A stretch of 64,000 nt of DNA. Source: an uncultured Saccharospirillaceae bacterium. GTDB taxonomy: Bacteria; Pseudomonadota; Gammaproteobacteria; Pseudomonadales; Oceanobacteraceae. The notes under the pieces were generated by a model. The model saw only the letters and a list, made by a program, of their open reading frames with translations, had not been told where the DNA came from and did not search any database. The position numbers were made by a program, and so were the translations under genes. Below, piece after piece: positions 33,699 to 43,649 of this stretch (within the stretch, counting starts at the first letter, position 1; every line of letters starts with the position of its first letter). The stretch covers positions 124,001 through 188,000 of the forward strand of contig CANNFT010000002.1 of NCBI GenBank assembly GCA_947503895.1, given 5' to 3'.

Positions 33699-35096
33699 AT
33701 GAGCTTTATCGATTATAAAGTCGCCGCGAAAACCCCTGAAGCATTCGAAGCGGATGCCGCTTGGGGCCGTAAAGAAATTAAAATTGCTGAAGGCGAAATG
33801 CCGGCTTTGATGGCATTGCGTCGTAAATACAAAGCAGAGCAACCCTTGGCGGGCGCCAAGATTATGGGTTGCATTCATATGACAATTCAGACGGCCGTAT
33901 TAATTGAGACTTTGGTGGATTTAGGCGCTGACGTTCGTTGGTCATCTTGTAATATCTTTTCCACTCAGGATCACGCCGCTGCTGCCATTGCGGCTGCCGG
34001 TATCCCTGTATTCGCTTGGAAAGGCGAAACAGAAGAAGAGTTTTTGTGGTGTATTGAACAAACCATTTTGGCAGAAAAAGATTCAGACAAAGTGTGGGAT
34101 GCCAACATTATTTTGGATGACGGTGGCGACCTCACTGAGATGGTACACAATAAATATCCTGCGCTACTCAAAGACATCCACGGTATTTCAGAAGAAACGA
34201 CGACCGGTGTTCACCGTTTGTTAGAAATGATGGAAAAGAACGAATTAAAAGTGCCAGCCATTAACGTCAATGACGCCGTGACCAAATCGAAAAACGACAA
34301 CAAATACGGCTGTCGCCATTCATTAAACGATGCAATTAAACGCGGCACGGATCACTTGCTGAGCGGTAAAAAAGCATTGGTTATCGGCTACGGTGACGTG
34401 GGTAAAGGTTCTGCTGCATCCCTTCGTCAAGAAGGTATGATTGTTCGAGTCACAGAAGTCGACCCTATTTGTGCGATGCAAGCCTGCATGGATGGATATG
34501 AAGTGGTCTCGCCATTTATTGACGGTATCAACACGGGGACGGCTGAAGGCATTAACAAAGCACTGCTGCAAAATACCGATTTGATTGTGACCACCACTGG
34601 TAACGTAAATGTATGCGACAAGTTCATGCTACAAGCTCTGAAAAGCAGCGCCGTGGTTTGCAACATTGGTCACTTTGATAATGAAATTGATACCGCATTT
34701 ATGCGTGAGAATTGGGAGTGGGATGAGATTAAACCACAGGTACATAAGATCTACCGTGACCAAGCCAACGATGACCACCTGATCTTGTTATCAGAAGGTC
34801 GTCTTGTAAACCTAGGCAATGCAACAGGTCACCCAAGTCGCATCATGGATGGTTCATTTGCGAACCAAGTGCTCGCGCAAATGTATCTTTTTGAACGTAA
34901 GTTTGCTGATCTTCCTGAAACGGAAAAAGCCGCTAATGTCTATGTAAAAGTCCTCCCCAAGAAACTGGACGAGGAAGTGGCAAAAGATATGGTTGAAGGT
35001 TTTGGTGGCGTGATCACGAAGCTCACTCAAAACCAAGCAGACTATATTAATGTACCCGTTGAAGGCCCATACAAGCCGGAAAGCTACAAGTACTAA
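33699..35096 (+). CDS. ahcY: S-adenosylhomocysteinase
   Basis: 465-residue NAD-dependent hydrolase splitting SAH into adenosine and homocysteine. Substrate-site [33 protein letters not shown] and [11 protein letters not shown]; Rossmann motif [17 protein letters not shown] near 227; C-terminal [13 protein letters not shown] with the conserved Lys/Tyr end. Preceded by a good AGGAG at 33689, so it is translated efficiently despite the inserted element just upstream. Third step of the methyl cycle after metK; metF follows. Confidence 0.96.
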   Translation: MSFIDYKVAAKTPEAFEADAAWGRKEIKIAEGEMPALMALRRKYKAEQPLAGAKIMGCIHMTIQTAVLIETLVDLGADVRWSSCNIFSTQDHAAAAIAAAGIPVFAWKGETEEEFLWCIEQTILAEKDSDKVWDANIILDDGGDLTEMVHNKYPALLKDIHGISEETTTGVHRLLEMMEKNELKVPAINVNDAVTKSKNDNKYGCRHSLNDAIKRGTDHLLSGKKALVIGYGDVGKGSAASLRQEGMIVRVTEVDPICAMQACMDGYEVVSPFIDGINTGTAEGINKALLQNTDLIVTTTGNVNVCDKFMLQALKSSAVVCNIGHFDNEIDTAFMRENWEWDEIKPQVHKIYRDQANDDHLILLSEGRLVNLGNATGHPSRIMDGSFANQVLAQMYLFERKFADLPETEKAANVYVKVLPKKLDEEVAKDMVEGFGGVITKLTQNQADYINVPVEGPYKPESYKY

Positions 35097-35114
35097 GTTC
35101 GCTCTGCGCTAAAT

Positions 35115-35248
35115 GGGAGACGGAAGACGCTAAATTCATGTCACTGAATCCGTGTTCTTCTGCTCTCCTATTACTCGTTGAGCTAATACACAATCTGAAG
35201 TGATAATAATCGCGAGAGGCTAGCCGCTTGAAGCGTCTCCCGTCTCCC
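35115..35248. mobile_element. 134-bp gene-less inverted-repeat element (MITE-like)
   Basis: Left end GGGAGACGGAAGACGC (35115-35130), then TAAA; right end GC plus two GTCTCCC heptamers (35233-35248). These are the same ends, with the same GC cap, as the element carrying the four-helix-bundle gene 1.4 kb upstream. The AT-rich core has no ORF. It sits between ahcY and metF. Behaves like a deletion derivative or MITE of the larger element. Confidence 0.55.
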
Positions 35249-35271
35249 GTCCTGCGCACAGCCGAGGCCCC

Positions 35272-36108
35272 ATGGATAACTTTCGTTTAAGCTTTGAATT
35301 TTTCCCTACCAAAACGGAAGAGGGAACCCAAAAACTGCATAAAACACGGGATCGTTTGGCAGAACTCAACCCTGATTTCTTTTCTGTCACCTACGGAGCC
35401 GGCGGGTCAACCCGTGAAAATACAGCGGGTATTGTGACGGATATGAACGCAAAAGGTGTTTCTACTGCACCGCATTTGTCATGCGTAGGCGAAACCCGCG
35501 AATCCATTCAGGACATGCTAAAACGTTACGCAGACAATGATATTGAACGTATTGTCGCGTTACGCGGCGATTTACCATCTGGCATGGCGATGGCATCGGG
35601 CGAGCTAAAACACGCAAATGAATTGGTCGCGTTAATCAAAGAAGAGCATGGTGATCGTTTTCACCTCGAAGTTGCGGCTTACCCTGAGATGCACCCACAG
35701 GCTCCTAACTTTGAAGCCGATTTACTGAACTTTAAACGTAAAGTCGATGCAGGTGCCGATAGCGCACTGACACAGTACTTTTTCAATGTGGACAGCTACT
35801 TTTATTTTCTCGACCGCTGCGATGAAATGGGAATTGATATTCCGATTGTTCCAGGCATCATGCCCATCACCAACTACACTCGCTTGGCACGTTTTTCCGA
35901 TGCATGTGGTGCTGAAATTCCACGCTGGATTCGTAAACAACTTGAAGCCTATGGTGATGACAGTGAAAGCATTATTAAGTTTGGCGAAGAAGTGATTACA
36001 CAAATGTGTGAAGATTTAGTCGACAATGACGTGCCTGGCTTGCATTTTTACACACTCAACCAAGCAGATCCCTGCATCAATGTATGGAAAAATTTAGGTC
36101 TGTGGTAA
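35272..36108 (+). CDS. metF: 5,10-methylenetetrahydrofolate reductase
   Basis: 278 residues, FAD-dependent, making 5-methyl-THF for homocysteine remethylation. N-terminal LSFEFFPTKTEEG, catalytic-site VTYGAGGSTRENT (about 40-52), IVALRGDLP, and FFNVDSYFYFLDRC with PGIMPITNY. Ends the methyl-cycle operon sahR-like/metK/ahcY/metF. The gap from ahcY is filled by the small inverted-repeat element, whose right end is 23 bases before the metF ATG. No clean Shine-Dalgarno sequence other than GAGG at about 35264. Confidence 0.95.
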   Translation: MDNFRLSFEFFPTKTEEGTQKLHKTRDRLAELNPDFFSVTYGAGGSTRENTAGIVTDMNAKGVSTAPHLSCVGETRESIQDMLKRYADNDIERIVALRGDLPSGMAMASGELKHANELVALIKEEHGDRFHLEVAAYPEMHPQAPNFEADLLNFKRKVDAGADSALTQYFFNVDSYFYFLDRCDEMGIDIPIVPGIMPITNYTRLARFSDACGAEIPRWIRKQLEAYGDDSESIIKFGEEVITQMCEDLVDNDVPGLHFYTLNQADPCINVWKNLGLW

Positions 36109-36230
36109 TTGTCGTTGCATGAACGATATTCATAATTGATATCCACAATCATTGCGTCAATATGCGTAGCTATTTTGCTGCGCATTCTTCACCGCACCCA
36201 CCATTGATAATGACTATACAAGGTATTTTT

Positions 36231-37292
36231 ATGGATCGCTCTGTATACTTCGCATCAACCCTGTTACATCTGTACTGTGCCAGTGTGGTCGCGGCAGAAC
36301 GATCGGAAGAGGCCCACCTCATTTTTATCGACCAACCAGAAAATACCCCTTTCCCACTGTTGGATATTGTTATGCAGTGGCCAGAATCCCCTTTTTCCAG
36401 CGTGAGTTTATTATCCAGTCGATTTAAAGGACTCGTTAACAAAGTTATAAAACGAAAGGCGATGTTTCAATCGCTCCGCAGCACACTGGAAACACTTAAG
36501 CCTAAGCATTTATTTGTCGGGAATGACCGTCGAATAGAATTTCAGTATTCTATGCATATTTGTACCGAAATATTCATATCAGAAGGTGAAAAGCCCATTG
36601 GCCATTATTTAGATGAAGGCACCTTTACCTACGTCGGGCGAAAAGCTTCCAGCCACATTGGTGATGTCTACATTGATCAATTTTTTAAGAAATTGAGCTA
36701 TGGATGGTGGTGGAAAAACCCGCCCACCATTGGTGGTTCAGATTGGATTGAAACAGTGCATGTCGCGTTTCCTGATTTAATTCATCCATTGCTCAGCAAC
36801 AAAATCATTGACCCACTCAATAAACAGGGTTTTCAAAGCAAGGCCATGGTCTCTCTGTCTAAACACATCATCGCAAATCAACATTTTGATGATACTCAGT
36901 TACAAACGATCAATGCGCTCATTACACTGCCGCATGAATCATTGTTCGAACGTAATCCAAGCTATGAGACGCTTATTAAGAAAGTTGTAAAAGATAAGAT
37001 CGCATTGGGAAAAAAGGTTGGCATAAAGTACCACCCTCGAAATTCTGAACCCGATATTTTAAATCTGGCAGGGCTGGGCGCAACATTGATTCCTGCCGCG
37101 ATTCCGTTCGAGGCCATATTGCCTTTATTGCCAGACAATACAGAGGTAGTCGGCGACCTTAGCTCAACCTTATTGATCAGCCGCTGGCTGCGACCAGAGC
37201 TGACCGCGACTGCTTATGAAATTCAAAAAATAGATGAGAACTTTAAACGTTTATATCAATCAATCGACATCAAAATAGTACCGATTGATTGA
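36231..37292 (+). CDS. Putative sialyltransferase-like glycosyltransferase (GT52/polysialyltransferase-type motifs)
   Basis: 353-residue cytoplasmic-looking protein. Three motifs seen in bacterial sialyltransferase-like GT-B enzymes: an acidic-acidic-Gly motif (HYLDEGTF, about 126), an HP motif (KYHPRN, about 266) and a Ser/Ser motif (GDLSSTLL, about 310). GT52 and polysialyltransferases use these for the CMP-sugar donor. The start was set at ATG 36231 after AAGG rather than upstream ATGs. The donor sugar may be sialic or another nonulosonic acid; no biosynthesis genes for these are in the window. It shares motif spacing with the gene at 40534-41676. Confidence 0.6.
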   Translation: MDRSVYFASTLLHLYCASVVAAERSEEAHLIFIDQPENTPFPLLDIVMQWPESPFSSVSLLSSRFKGLVNKVIKRKAMFQSLRSTLETLKPKHLFVGNDRRIEFQYSMHICTEIFISEGEKPIGHYLDEGTFTYVGRKASSHIGDVYIDQFFKKLSYGWWWKNPPTIGGSDWIETVHVAFPDLIHPLLSNKIIDPLNKQGFQSKAMVSLSKHIIANQHFDDTQLQTINALITLPHESLFERNPSYETLIKKVVKDKIALGKKVGIKYHPRNSEPDILNLAGLGATLIPAAIPFEAILPLLPDNTEVVGDLSSTLLISRWLRPELTATAYEIQKIDENFKRLYQSIDIKIVPID

Positions 37293-37309
37293 ATCGCTAA
37301 GGCACTATA

Positions 37310-38584
37310 CTAGCTCGCAGGCGCCGGTTTTTCTGCCGGTTGTTGACCTTGTTTTTTCATGTTTAATGACAGGCCAAGTAAAATACCGATTAACGTCAAG
37401 TGTCGGTCAGTAACAAACGTATCGAATAGAAAATCTACGGTTACCGAATAACTAAGCAAAGTAAATACGGCAACCGCCAACAATAATGAAGCCTCATTTC
37501 TCTCACGATGAGAGAACCATAATATACTGATAAAAAATGCCATGAGACTCAACAACCCAAGGATACCTTTTGTTGCTAAAGTATTGAAATATAGGCTATG
37601 GGCTTGCACGTAGTAGCCTTTACTATTAGTAATATTGGCCTCACAACCTAGAGCATCATCTTGCAAGGCATACTGAAATGTTTTTGGCCCTGTCCCCAAC
37701 GCCAAATTTTGGCTAGATATACAGATTGCGGCCTTCCACTGTTCAACTCTTTGCCCACTCGAAGACTGAACAATATTCGTTCGTTCAACACCCGATAGAA
37801 TTTTTTGGGGGATATTGGTGAATTGAAATAAACATATAACGGCCAATGCGACACAACTTAAAACCGCTACTCGTGTCCAGCCAGCTGAAAAAATCACCCC
37901 AAACAAGAGTAAAACCGGCAGTGCTAGAAAACTTCCTCGAGTGCCAGATTTTAGTGTCGCAAAAGCAGCTGCGACAGCCGAACACAACAGAAACAGCCAC
38001 AATAGCTTTTGACGAACCTTAAAAAGTGAAGCCGTCAAAACCACTAAAATTAACATCGCTCCATTGCCAAACCCAACCGCATTTTCGTCGCCATTTACTC
38101 TAAATTGACTGCCGTGAACGTGCAACTGTTGAATGGTCAATGCACCATATGATAATCCGGCGAATACCAAAGCCCAATAAAAGTAATTCATTGGCAGCTT
38201 CAGTTTCATCACCGCCACTACGGTTAAGCCTAATAAAATAAATCGAATATCAGGTTCTATCAGGCTAATATTTAATGGGTCGTAGGGCGAAATCAACCAC
38301 GAGATTAACGATACTGAAAAGACAGTAAGCCCAATCACTAGTATCGTTTTTATTGGTTTTATATCAAATCCTTGTTTTTGAACAAGGGTATGCAGTACAC
38401 AAAACAAGCCAACAAGCCAAATCAAAATTGAAAAGTTTATGCTCGTATTTTGATCCCATGGTTGCGCGATAAAAAAACCACAGATTAGAATAGACAAAAA
38501 CAATGCAGGCCATTTTGTTTTGTTTAAATACTGATTAAGCAAGGAATGCCTCATTGTGCAGAATTTGTTTCGTGCAAATATCAT
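37310..38584 (-). CDS. O-antigen ligase / polymerase (WaaL/Wzy_C family membrane protein)
   Basis: 424-residue protein with about ten to twelve transmembrane helices and one larger periplasmic loop (around 240-320) that holds SSSGQRVEQWKAAICI and GTGPKTFQYALQDDALG, the Wzy_C-type loop with H-rich VQAHSLYFNTLAT. This family attaches polymer to lipid A-core (WaaL) or polymerises repeat units (Wzy); the two are hard to distinguish. Neighbours waaC and glycosyltransferases favour an LPS ligase. Convergent end with the sialyltransferase-like gene. Confidence 0.8.
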   Translation of the reverse strand: MIFARNKFCTMRHSLLNQYLNKTKWPALFLSILICGFFIAQPWDQNTSINFSILIWLVGLFCVLHTLVQKQGFDIKPIKTILVIGLTVFSVSLISWLISPYDPLNISLIEPDIRFILLGLTVVAVMKLKLPMNYFYWALVFAGLSYGALTIQQLHVHGSQFRVNGDENAVGFGNGAMLILVVLTASLFKVRQKLLWLFLLCSAVAAAFATLKSGTRGSFLALPVLLLFGVIFSAGWTRVAVLSCVALAVICLFQFTNIPQKILSGVERTNIVQSSSGQRVEQWKAAICISSQNLALGTGPKTFQYALQDDALGCEANITNSKGYYVQAHSLYFNTLATKGILGLLSLMAFFISILWFSHRERNEASLLLAVAVFTLLSYSVTVDFLFDTFVTDRHLTLIGILLGLSLNMKKQGQQPAEKPAPAS

Positions 38585-38630
38585 TACAATACCCGCACTT
38601 AATGTTCAGATCGAAAATATTTTAAAGTAA

Positions 38631-39362
38631 TCACAATCGCCAGTAGTCTTTTATCCAAGGCGCTGCCTTGTATATCCCATAAGGCCCATTCATGACATCC
38701 TCTGGATCTGGCTTACCATGAAACTGAACTATTTTTGCGCCTTCTGGCAGCACCGCTTCACCTTTGGGTTGAAGTAATCCAAACTTTCTAAACAGGCTAC
38801 CTGTAATGCCCAGTGTATTTGACATACGCGCATGGCATTGCTTTTTAAACGATACAACCCATTCACTTGGCCACAGTTCTGCATCCACGATTTGTTCAGT
38901 TATCCAGTCTTGATCACCGTTTAAGCGAGCGGTAATATTCTCCGCATCCTTTTGAAAATTTTCCCAAACGTGTCCGTAAGCTCCCACCTCATATCGAAAA
39001 ACCGAACTGTTATAGCCCTTAGTCAATAAGTCGTGAATGATGGCAAACTTGCCCGGTTTATATTCAAACAAGGGCGTCAAGTCGTCAGTGATGACCACAT
39101 CAAGATCCATAAAAATCATTGGACCGCTTAACCCATAAAAGTCCGCCTTAAACAGGCTTAACTTGTGCCACCACCCACTCAACGACGCATCAACTAGAGG
39201 CAAAATTTTAACATCGGGGTGAATACCTTCTGCATTTTCAGTAACACAGTGCAAAACAAATGGGCTTTTCGTAAATCTAGCAATCATGCTACGTAATCGA
39301 TTAACGTAATCAGCTGGATATTTGTCACCCCACTTAACGCATATAAACTGAAGTTTAGGCAT
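38631..39362 (-). CDS. Putative GT-A glycosyltransferase
   Basis: 243 residues. Begins PKLQFICVKWGDKYPADYV and carries a DxD-type metal/sugar-nucleotide motif in IFMDLDVVITDDL (around residue 83) plus WWHKLSLFKADF before it, a pattern seen in GT8/GT32-like transferases. No membrane segment. Start taken at ATG 39362; 11 more residues are open upstream. Lies between waaC and the ligase in the minus-strand glycan run, so it probably decorates core or O-chain. Donor and acceptor unknown. Confidence 0.65.
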   Translation of the reverse strand: MPKLQFICVKWGDKYPADYVNRLRSMIARFTKSPFVLHCVTENAEGIHPDVKILPLVDASLSGWWHKLSLFKADFYGLSGPMIFMDLDVVITDDLTPLFEYKPGKFAIIHDLLTKGYNSSVFRYEVGAYGHVWENFQKDAENITARLNGDQDWITEQIVDAELWPSEWVVSFKKQCHARMSNTLGITGSLFRKFGLLQPKGEAVLPEGAKIVQFHGKPDPEDVMNGPYGIYKAAPWIKDYWRL

Positions 39363-39451
39363 ACTTATTGATCTCAATGAATTTTTCAGATTCAATTAAT
39401 TAAATGATTATATGAGCATATCGAAAGCTGCATCCAATAGTCATATCGGAG

Positions 39452-40492
39452 TTATTTATCCGATGAGACTAGACGTGGTTGTAACGCAATTAATGCACGC
39501 CATACTTCATCCGCATTTAAAACGTCGTAACAGGGCGGTGTCGAAATAGACTGATTGAGCAATGGGCACTGCTTATGCATACAGGGCGAGCAATCATACT
39601 GGGCTTGCAAATTGCTGACCTGACCACCCATGGCGCCAGTTAATGAAACATTTGTACTGCCAAAAATAGAAACCGTTGGAATATTAAGTGCTGCGGCCAT
39701 ATGCATTAAACCCGTATCGACACCCACTGCTGCTGTCGCTCTTGCGCATACCCCGGCTAATTCCCAAATGCTCATTTTAGGCAACACTTTCCCCCAGCTA
39801 GCTTGTGCCACAAGGTGATCTGCCCGCGCCTTTTCCTGCTCATTGCCCCAAGGTAATACAACCGGCATATTTGCTGCCGCTGCTTTTTTTAATAATGCAA
39901 TCCATTGATGTTCTGGCCAATGCTTTGATGCCCATGTGGTGCCATGAAAAAATACTGCTGCACCTTGATATTCCGTATAGCTTGGGCTGAGCTGAGCAAT
40001 ATCAATGCCGTAATCTAATGCGCCGGTTAACTCATAATTCAACGCTTTCGCAAACAATAATCGCACTCGCTCAACAGCGTTCATTTTTTTACTGGCAGAG
40101 AAACCTGTTTCATAAAAAAAGCGGGTTTCACGATCAGTCGCTGACTCACGATCCAAACCGTATACCGGTCCCCGTGCCAACCAAGCCACTCGTGCTGACT
40201 TAATACGCCCCTGTGCATCGATAATGGCATCATAGGGCTGTTTCCGAAGGGCGGAATAATATTGGAATTGCTCTTTTAAAGTGGACGGAGCTAACCGCCT
40301 TTTCTTCCAGCGCAAACGCCCATGAGGAATGACCCGATTGACGTTTGGGTGCAACCTAGGGATATCTGCAAATGGTTCTTCGCAGATCCAGTCAAACTCA
40401 AGGTTTGGAATAGCCTTAACGGCATCGGTTAGGGCTGGCAATGTATGCAATACATCGCCTAGGGCCGACATTTTGACAATGAGTACACGCAT
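39452..40492 (-). CDS. waaC: LPS heptosyltransferase I
   Basis: 346-residue GT9 enzyme adding the first heptose to Kdo of the LPS inner core. N-terminal MRVLIVKMSALGDVLHTLPA is diagnostic for the family, and the C-terminal half shows VLPWGNEQEKARAD, VGVDTGLMHMAAALN and TVSIFGSTNVSLTGA (ADP-heptose site). No signal peptide; membrane-associated in the cytoplasm. It anchors this region as LPS core synthesis. Length is normal. Confidence 0.9.
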   Translation of the reverse strand: MRVLIVKMSALGDVLHTLPALTDAVKAIPNLEFDWICEEPFADIPRLHPNVNRVIPHGRLRWKKRRLAPSTLKEQFQYYSALRKQPYDAIIDAQGRIKSARVAWLARGPVYGLDRESATDRETRFFYETGFSASKKMNAVERVRLLFAKALNYELTGALDYGIDIAQLSPSYTEYQGAAVFFHGTTWASKHWPEHQWIALLKKAAAANMPVVLPWGNEQEKARADHLVAQASWGKVLPKMSIWELAGVCARATAAVGVDTGLMHMAAALNIPTVSIFGSTNVSLTGAMGGQVSNLQAQYDCSPCMHKQCPLLNQSISTPPCYDVLNADEVWRALIALQPRLVSSDK

Positions 40493-40533
40493 AGGAGTTC
40501 TTTAGTCTATTTCCGTTATCAATATTATTTTTA

Positions 40534-41676
40534 CTAGGAGTGAGAAGGTTTTAATCCTTCTAGTCTCATGTTTTTAATTGAAACCCCTTTTTGGATATCC
40601 ACTAATTCGATACCGGAAGTAAGGTAGGCTTGCCTTAACTTTAATCTTTGTTGCTCGTTACGAAATGGAAACATGTCTATCCCGACCGAAATTGCACGGA
40701 TATCATCCCCCATAATTAACTTACTATTTAACAATCCTGAGCTGTAACATGAAATAACGTGTGTGTACTCCCCACCCGCTATCAATTGTTCAACACACAG
40801 CACATCACATTCAACCCAATTGAAATGATCACACCAAAACTCTTTTTTAGCCGATCTTGGATGTGGCACATAATCAATTGAGGTGATACCCAATCCGTTC
40901 AAAACGTTCTCGATGGCCCTTGAAACATCAGAAACGTAATCAGTTGATGCTGTACCCAGCTGTAGGAAGTTTTGTCCTATTACCACTGCCCGTTTGAAGT
41001 CTGTATCAGACGCTCGGTTTATTCGTTTAATGTCCCCGGGATGCTCGATGCTATTATTCAATAATTCCGGAAATTTAATGTTGCATATTTTTTCCTGCGG
41101 ATAATGGGTATTTACACCCTTAAAGCTATAAATTCGGTCCACAAACGGGGCGTTTGCCCCTAATTCATCCCCACTAAAAGGTGTAACGCTTAGATCCGAA
41201 AACAATCTAAAACTGATATCTCGGTCCCAATACTTTAGTTTCTCGATTTTATGGCTGCTTATTTGTGTACTGAATATATTGATGGCGCCATCTGGAATTA
41301 ACCGAACTTTCACTTCGCTATTTGGAAAGTGAAATTGTAGGTAGGCAATCACTAGATTAGAAAAGAGACTATCAATTCGCGATACATGATAATAAATATT
41401 GGGAGGTGCAGGAAATCCAATGGCCTGTTTGATTCGCTTTAAATTACGCCTTAAAGTTAATAAACGTCCTATCCAACCGTGGGACACTTTGCTGATCAGT
41501 GTAACGGACGCTTCACTGGATACTAAGTGGTTATACACCGATTTAACAGTCGTAAATAAAGCATTACGGCTGTTAGGTTCTAAGTGTTTTTGGATACTTT
41601 GATAGGCTAGACACTGTAACTCAGTCTGAAGTAAAAAAAGATTTACTGATTGATCGCCATACACTTCATTGGCCAT
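40534..41676 (-). CDS. Sialyltransferase-like glycosyltransferase, second copy
   Basis: 380 residues, no membrane segments. It has an acidic/Gly motif as PDG in RLIPDGAINIF (about 129), an HP motif (DYVPHPRSAKKEF, about 270) and a Ser/Ser motif (VISCYSSGLLNSKL, about 312). Motif order and spacing match the gene at 36231-37292, so both probably belong to the same GT superfamily though sequences differ widely. First gene of the minus-strand glycan operon. The PDG in place of DEG could change activity. Donor unknown. Confidence 0.55.
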   Translation of the reverse strand: MANEVYGDQSVNLFLLQTELQCLAYQSIQKHLEPNSRNALFTTVKSVYNHLVSSEASVTLISKVSHGWIGRLLTLRRNLKRIKQAIGFPAPPNIYYHVSRIDSLFSNLVIAYLQFHFPNSEVKVRLIPDGAINIFSTQISSHKIEKLKYWDRDISFRLFSDLSVTPFSGDELGANAPFVDRIYSFKGVNTHYPQEKICNIKFPELLNNSIEHPGDIKRINRASDTDFKRAVVIGQNFLQLGTASTDYVSDVSRAIENVLNGLGITSIDYVPHPRSAKKEFWCDHFNWVECDVLCVEQLIAGGEYTHVISCYSSGLLNSKLIMGDDIRAISVGIDMFPFRNEQQRLKLRQAYLTSGIELVDIQKGVSIKNMRLEGLKPSHS

Positions 41677-42151
41677 GCTATTCTGATACTCATTTGACCC
41701 ATATAAGGGAAAACGTTAATTTTCCTGATTCCACTTGCAGACTTCCTAGGGTATAAAGCAGAGCTCGGACTCGGTTATATATGATGATAGTAGTAAGCCT
41801 AGCGATCAGGTTCATATACACCACGACCAGCATGGACATTTAGGTAGAGCCATAGAACAATTCGTTATAAGCATTCAATTTTATAACGCTATAGCTGCAA
41901 CTATTTTCCTTTCTTTCCAGCCCAGTATTGCATGTAAATTTCGGCGCAGAGTATTGCATAATCTTCTCCGACTTCCAACGGCCTCCTCTGCACTCAAAGG
42001 CTTACCTCATCACGGTCTTGAGAGTCATCCCATCAATTCGTCAAAACCGATCAGTTAACGCTACAGGCTCATTTTAGTGTTTCGTTTGCGACTCACTTGT
42101 GTACACTTTGCCAGCGTATACGCGCACCTTTAACGCAGAGTAAGGCCTGTC
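41677..42151. other. Intergenic region upstream of bioA
   Basis: About 475 bases between divergent genes. No ORF or RNA recognised. GTGTACAC and GTATAC lie at about 42099-42121, just upstream of bioA, but do not match the BirA operator consensus well. Should contain promoters for both genes. Confidence 0.4.
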
Positions 42152-43501
42152 ATGAGTTTAAATAACGCCCTAATGCAGCGGGACCTCAACGTCCTTTGGC
42201 ACCCCTGCACTCAGATGAAAGACCACGAAAACTTGCCAATTATCCCAATCAAGAAGGGAGAAGGCGTTTACTTGGAAGATTTTGAAGGCAATCGCTACAT
42301 TGATGGCGTTAGCTCGTGGTGGGTGAATGCTTTCGGTCACAATCACCCCAAGATCAGCCAAGCGGTTAAAGATCAACTCGACCAAATTGAGCACGTTATT
42401 CTCGCCGGATTTACCCACGAGCCCATCATCGAATTGTCCGAAAAGCTGGTCGACATCACGCCCAAGGGCCTCAGCAAGGTATTTTACGCAGACAACGGTT
42501 CGTCCGGTGTCGAAGTCGCGCTGAAAATGAGCTTTCACTATTGGCTGAATATGGGTCAAAGCAAAAAGACTAAATTCATCACACTGAGCAATAGTTATCA
42601 CGGTGAAACGCTCGCCACGCTGTCCGTGGGAGATGTCGCGCTTTACAAAGAAACCTATGAACCCTTGACCATGGACGCCATTACGGTACCAAGCCCTGAT
42701 TGCTTCCACCGAGAAGAAGGGGTCAGCTGGGAAGAGCACAGCCGAAAAATGTTTGTCCACATGGAGGAGACATTAGAGAAGCATAAGGATGAAGCCTGTG
42801 CCGTCATTATAGAGCCTCTAATTCAATGTGCAGGCAGCATGCGCATGTTTCACCCCGTTTATCTGAAGCTACTGCGAGAGGCCTGCGATCGTCACGGTGT
42901 TCACCTCATTGCCGATGAAATTGCAGTGGGTTTTGGCCGCACAGGTACGCTTTTCGCCTGTGAGCAAGCGGATATCTCACCGGATTTTATGTGTCTATCC
43001 AAGGCGCTGACCGCTGGCTACTTACCAATGTGTGCGGTCATGACGCATGAGAATATTTATGAAGCGTTCTATGATGATTACGACACCTTGAGAGCTTTCT
43101 TACACAGTCATAGCTATACGGGTAATCCACTGGCCTGCGCTGCTGCGAATGCGACCATTGATTTGTTCGCGGATGGATCCGTGATTCAGCGTAATCAAGA
43201 GCTGGCTGCGCATATGGCTAAGGCCACACAACATTTTAGTGATCACCCACACGTTGCCGAAGTCCGTCAGACAGGAATGGTACTCGCAATTGAGATGGTG
43301 AAAGATAAAGCATCTCGTACTCCATACCCTTGGCAGGAGCGTCGAGGATTACGCGTGTTTGAACATGGCCTGAAGAATGGCGCCTTGCTTCGCCCACTGG
43401 GTAGCGTGACGTATTTCATGCCGCCTTATGTCATTACGGAAGAACAGATAGACCACTTAGCAAAGGTCGCTTGGGAAGGGATAGAAATCGCTACAAAATA
43501 A
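42152..43501 (+). CDS. bioA: Adenosylmethionine-8-amino-7-oxononanoate aminotransferase
   Basis: 449-residue class III PLP aminotransferase in biotin synthesis (SAM as amino donor, KAPA to DAPA). WHPCTQMKDHENLPII at the N-terminus is typical of BioA; then VSSWWVNAFGHNHP, ADNGSSGVEVALKMS, FITLSNSYHGETLATLSVGD and Lys in LSKALTAGYLPM (near 284). Start ATG after AAGGCCTGTC. It stands alone: no other bio genes are adjacent. Confidence 0.93.
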   Translation: MSLNNALMQRDLNVLWHPCTQMKDHENLPIIPIKKGEGVYLEDFEGNRYIDGVSSWWVNAFGHNHPKISQAVKDQLDQIEHVILAGFTHEPIIELSEKLVDITPKGLSKVFYADNGSSGVEVALKMSFHYWLNMGQSKKTKFITLSNSYHGETLATLSVGDVALYKETYEPLTMDAITVPSPDCFHREEGVSWEEHSRKMFVHMEETLEKHKDEACAVIIEPLIQCAGSMRMFHPVYLKLLREACDRHGVHLIADEIAVGFGRTGTLFACEQADISPDFMCLSKALTAGYLPMCAVMTHENIYEAFYDDYDTLRAFLHSHSYTGNPLACAAANATIDLFADGSVIQRNQELAAHMAKATQHFSDHPHVAEVRQTGMVLAIEMVKDKASRTPYPWQERRGLRVFEHGLKNGALLRPLGSVTYFMPPYVITEEQIDHLAKVAWEGIEIATK

Positions 43502-43649
43502 ACCCCTCGTACGTAGCCCATCGTCGAAGCTTGATCGCGGAAAAGGGTCAAGCTTCGCACTTAAGTCAAGGGTTTAGCCTCGATCCATCATGAGTGCCCT
43601 GTGTTCTATATTGATCAGTGGCGTTTAGAATCTATTTTTAGAGACGAAT

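Noticed and set aside
42090..42125. BirA operator before bioA
   Set aside because: The dyad GTGTACAC and GTATAC does not fit the TTGTAAACC / GGTTTACAA pattern or its spacing.
42170..42760. 196-residue minus-strand ORF inside bioA
   Set aside because: Antisense to a fully conserved aminotransferase; no motif, no ribosome binding site.
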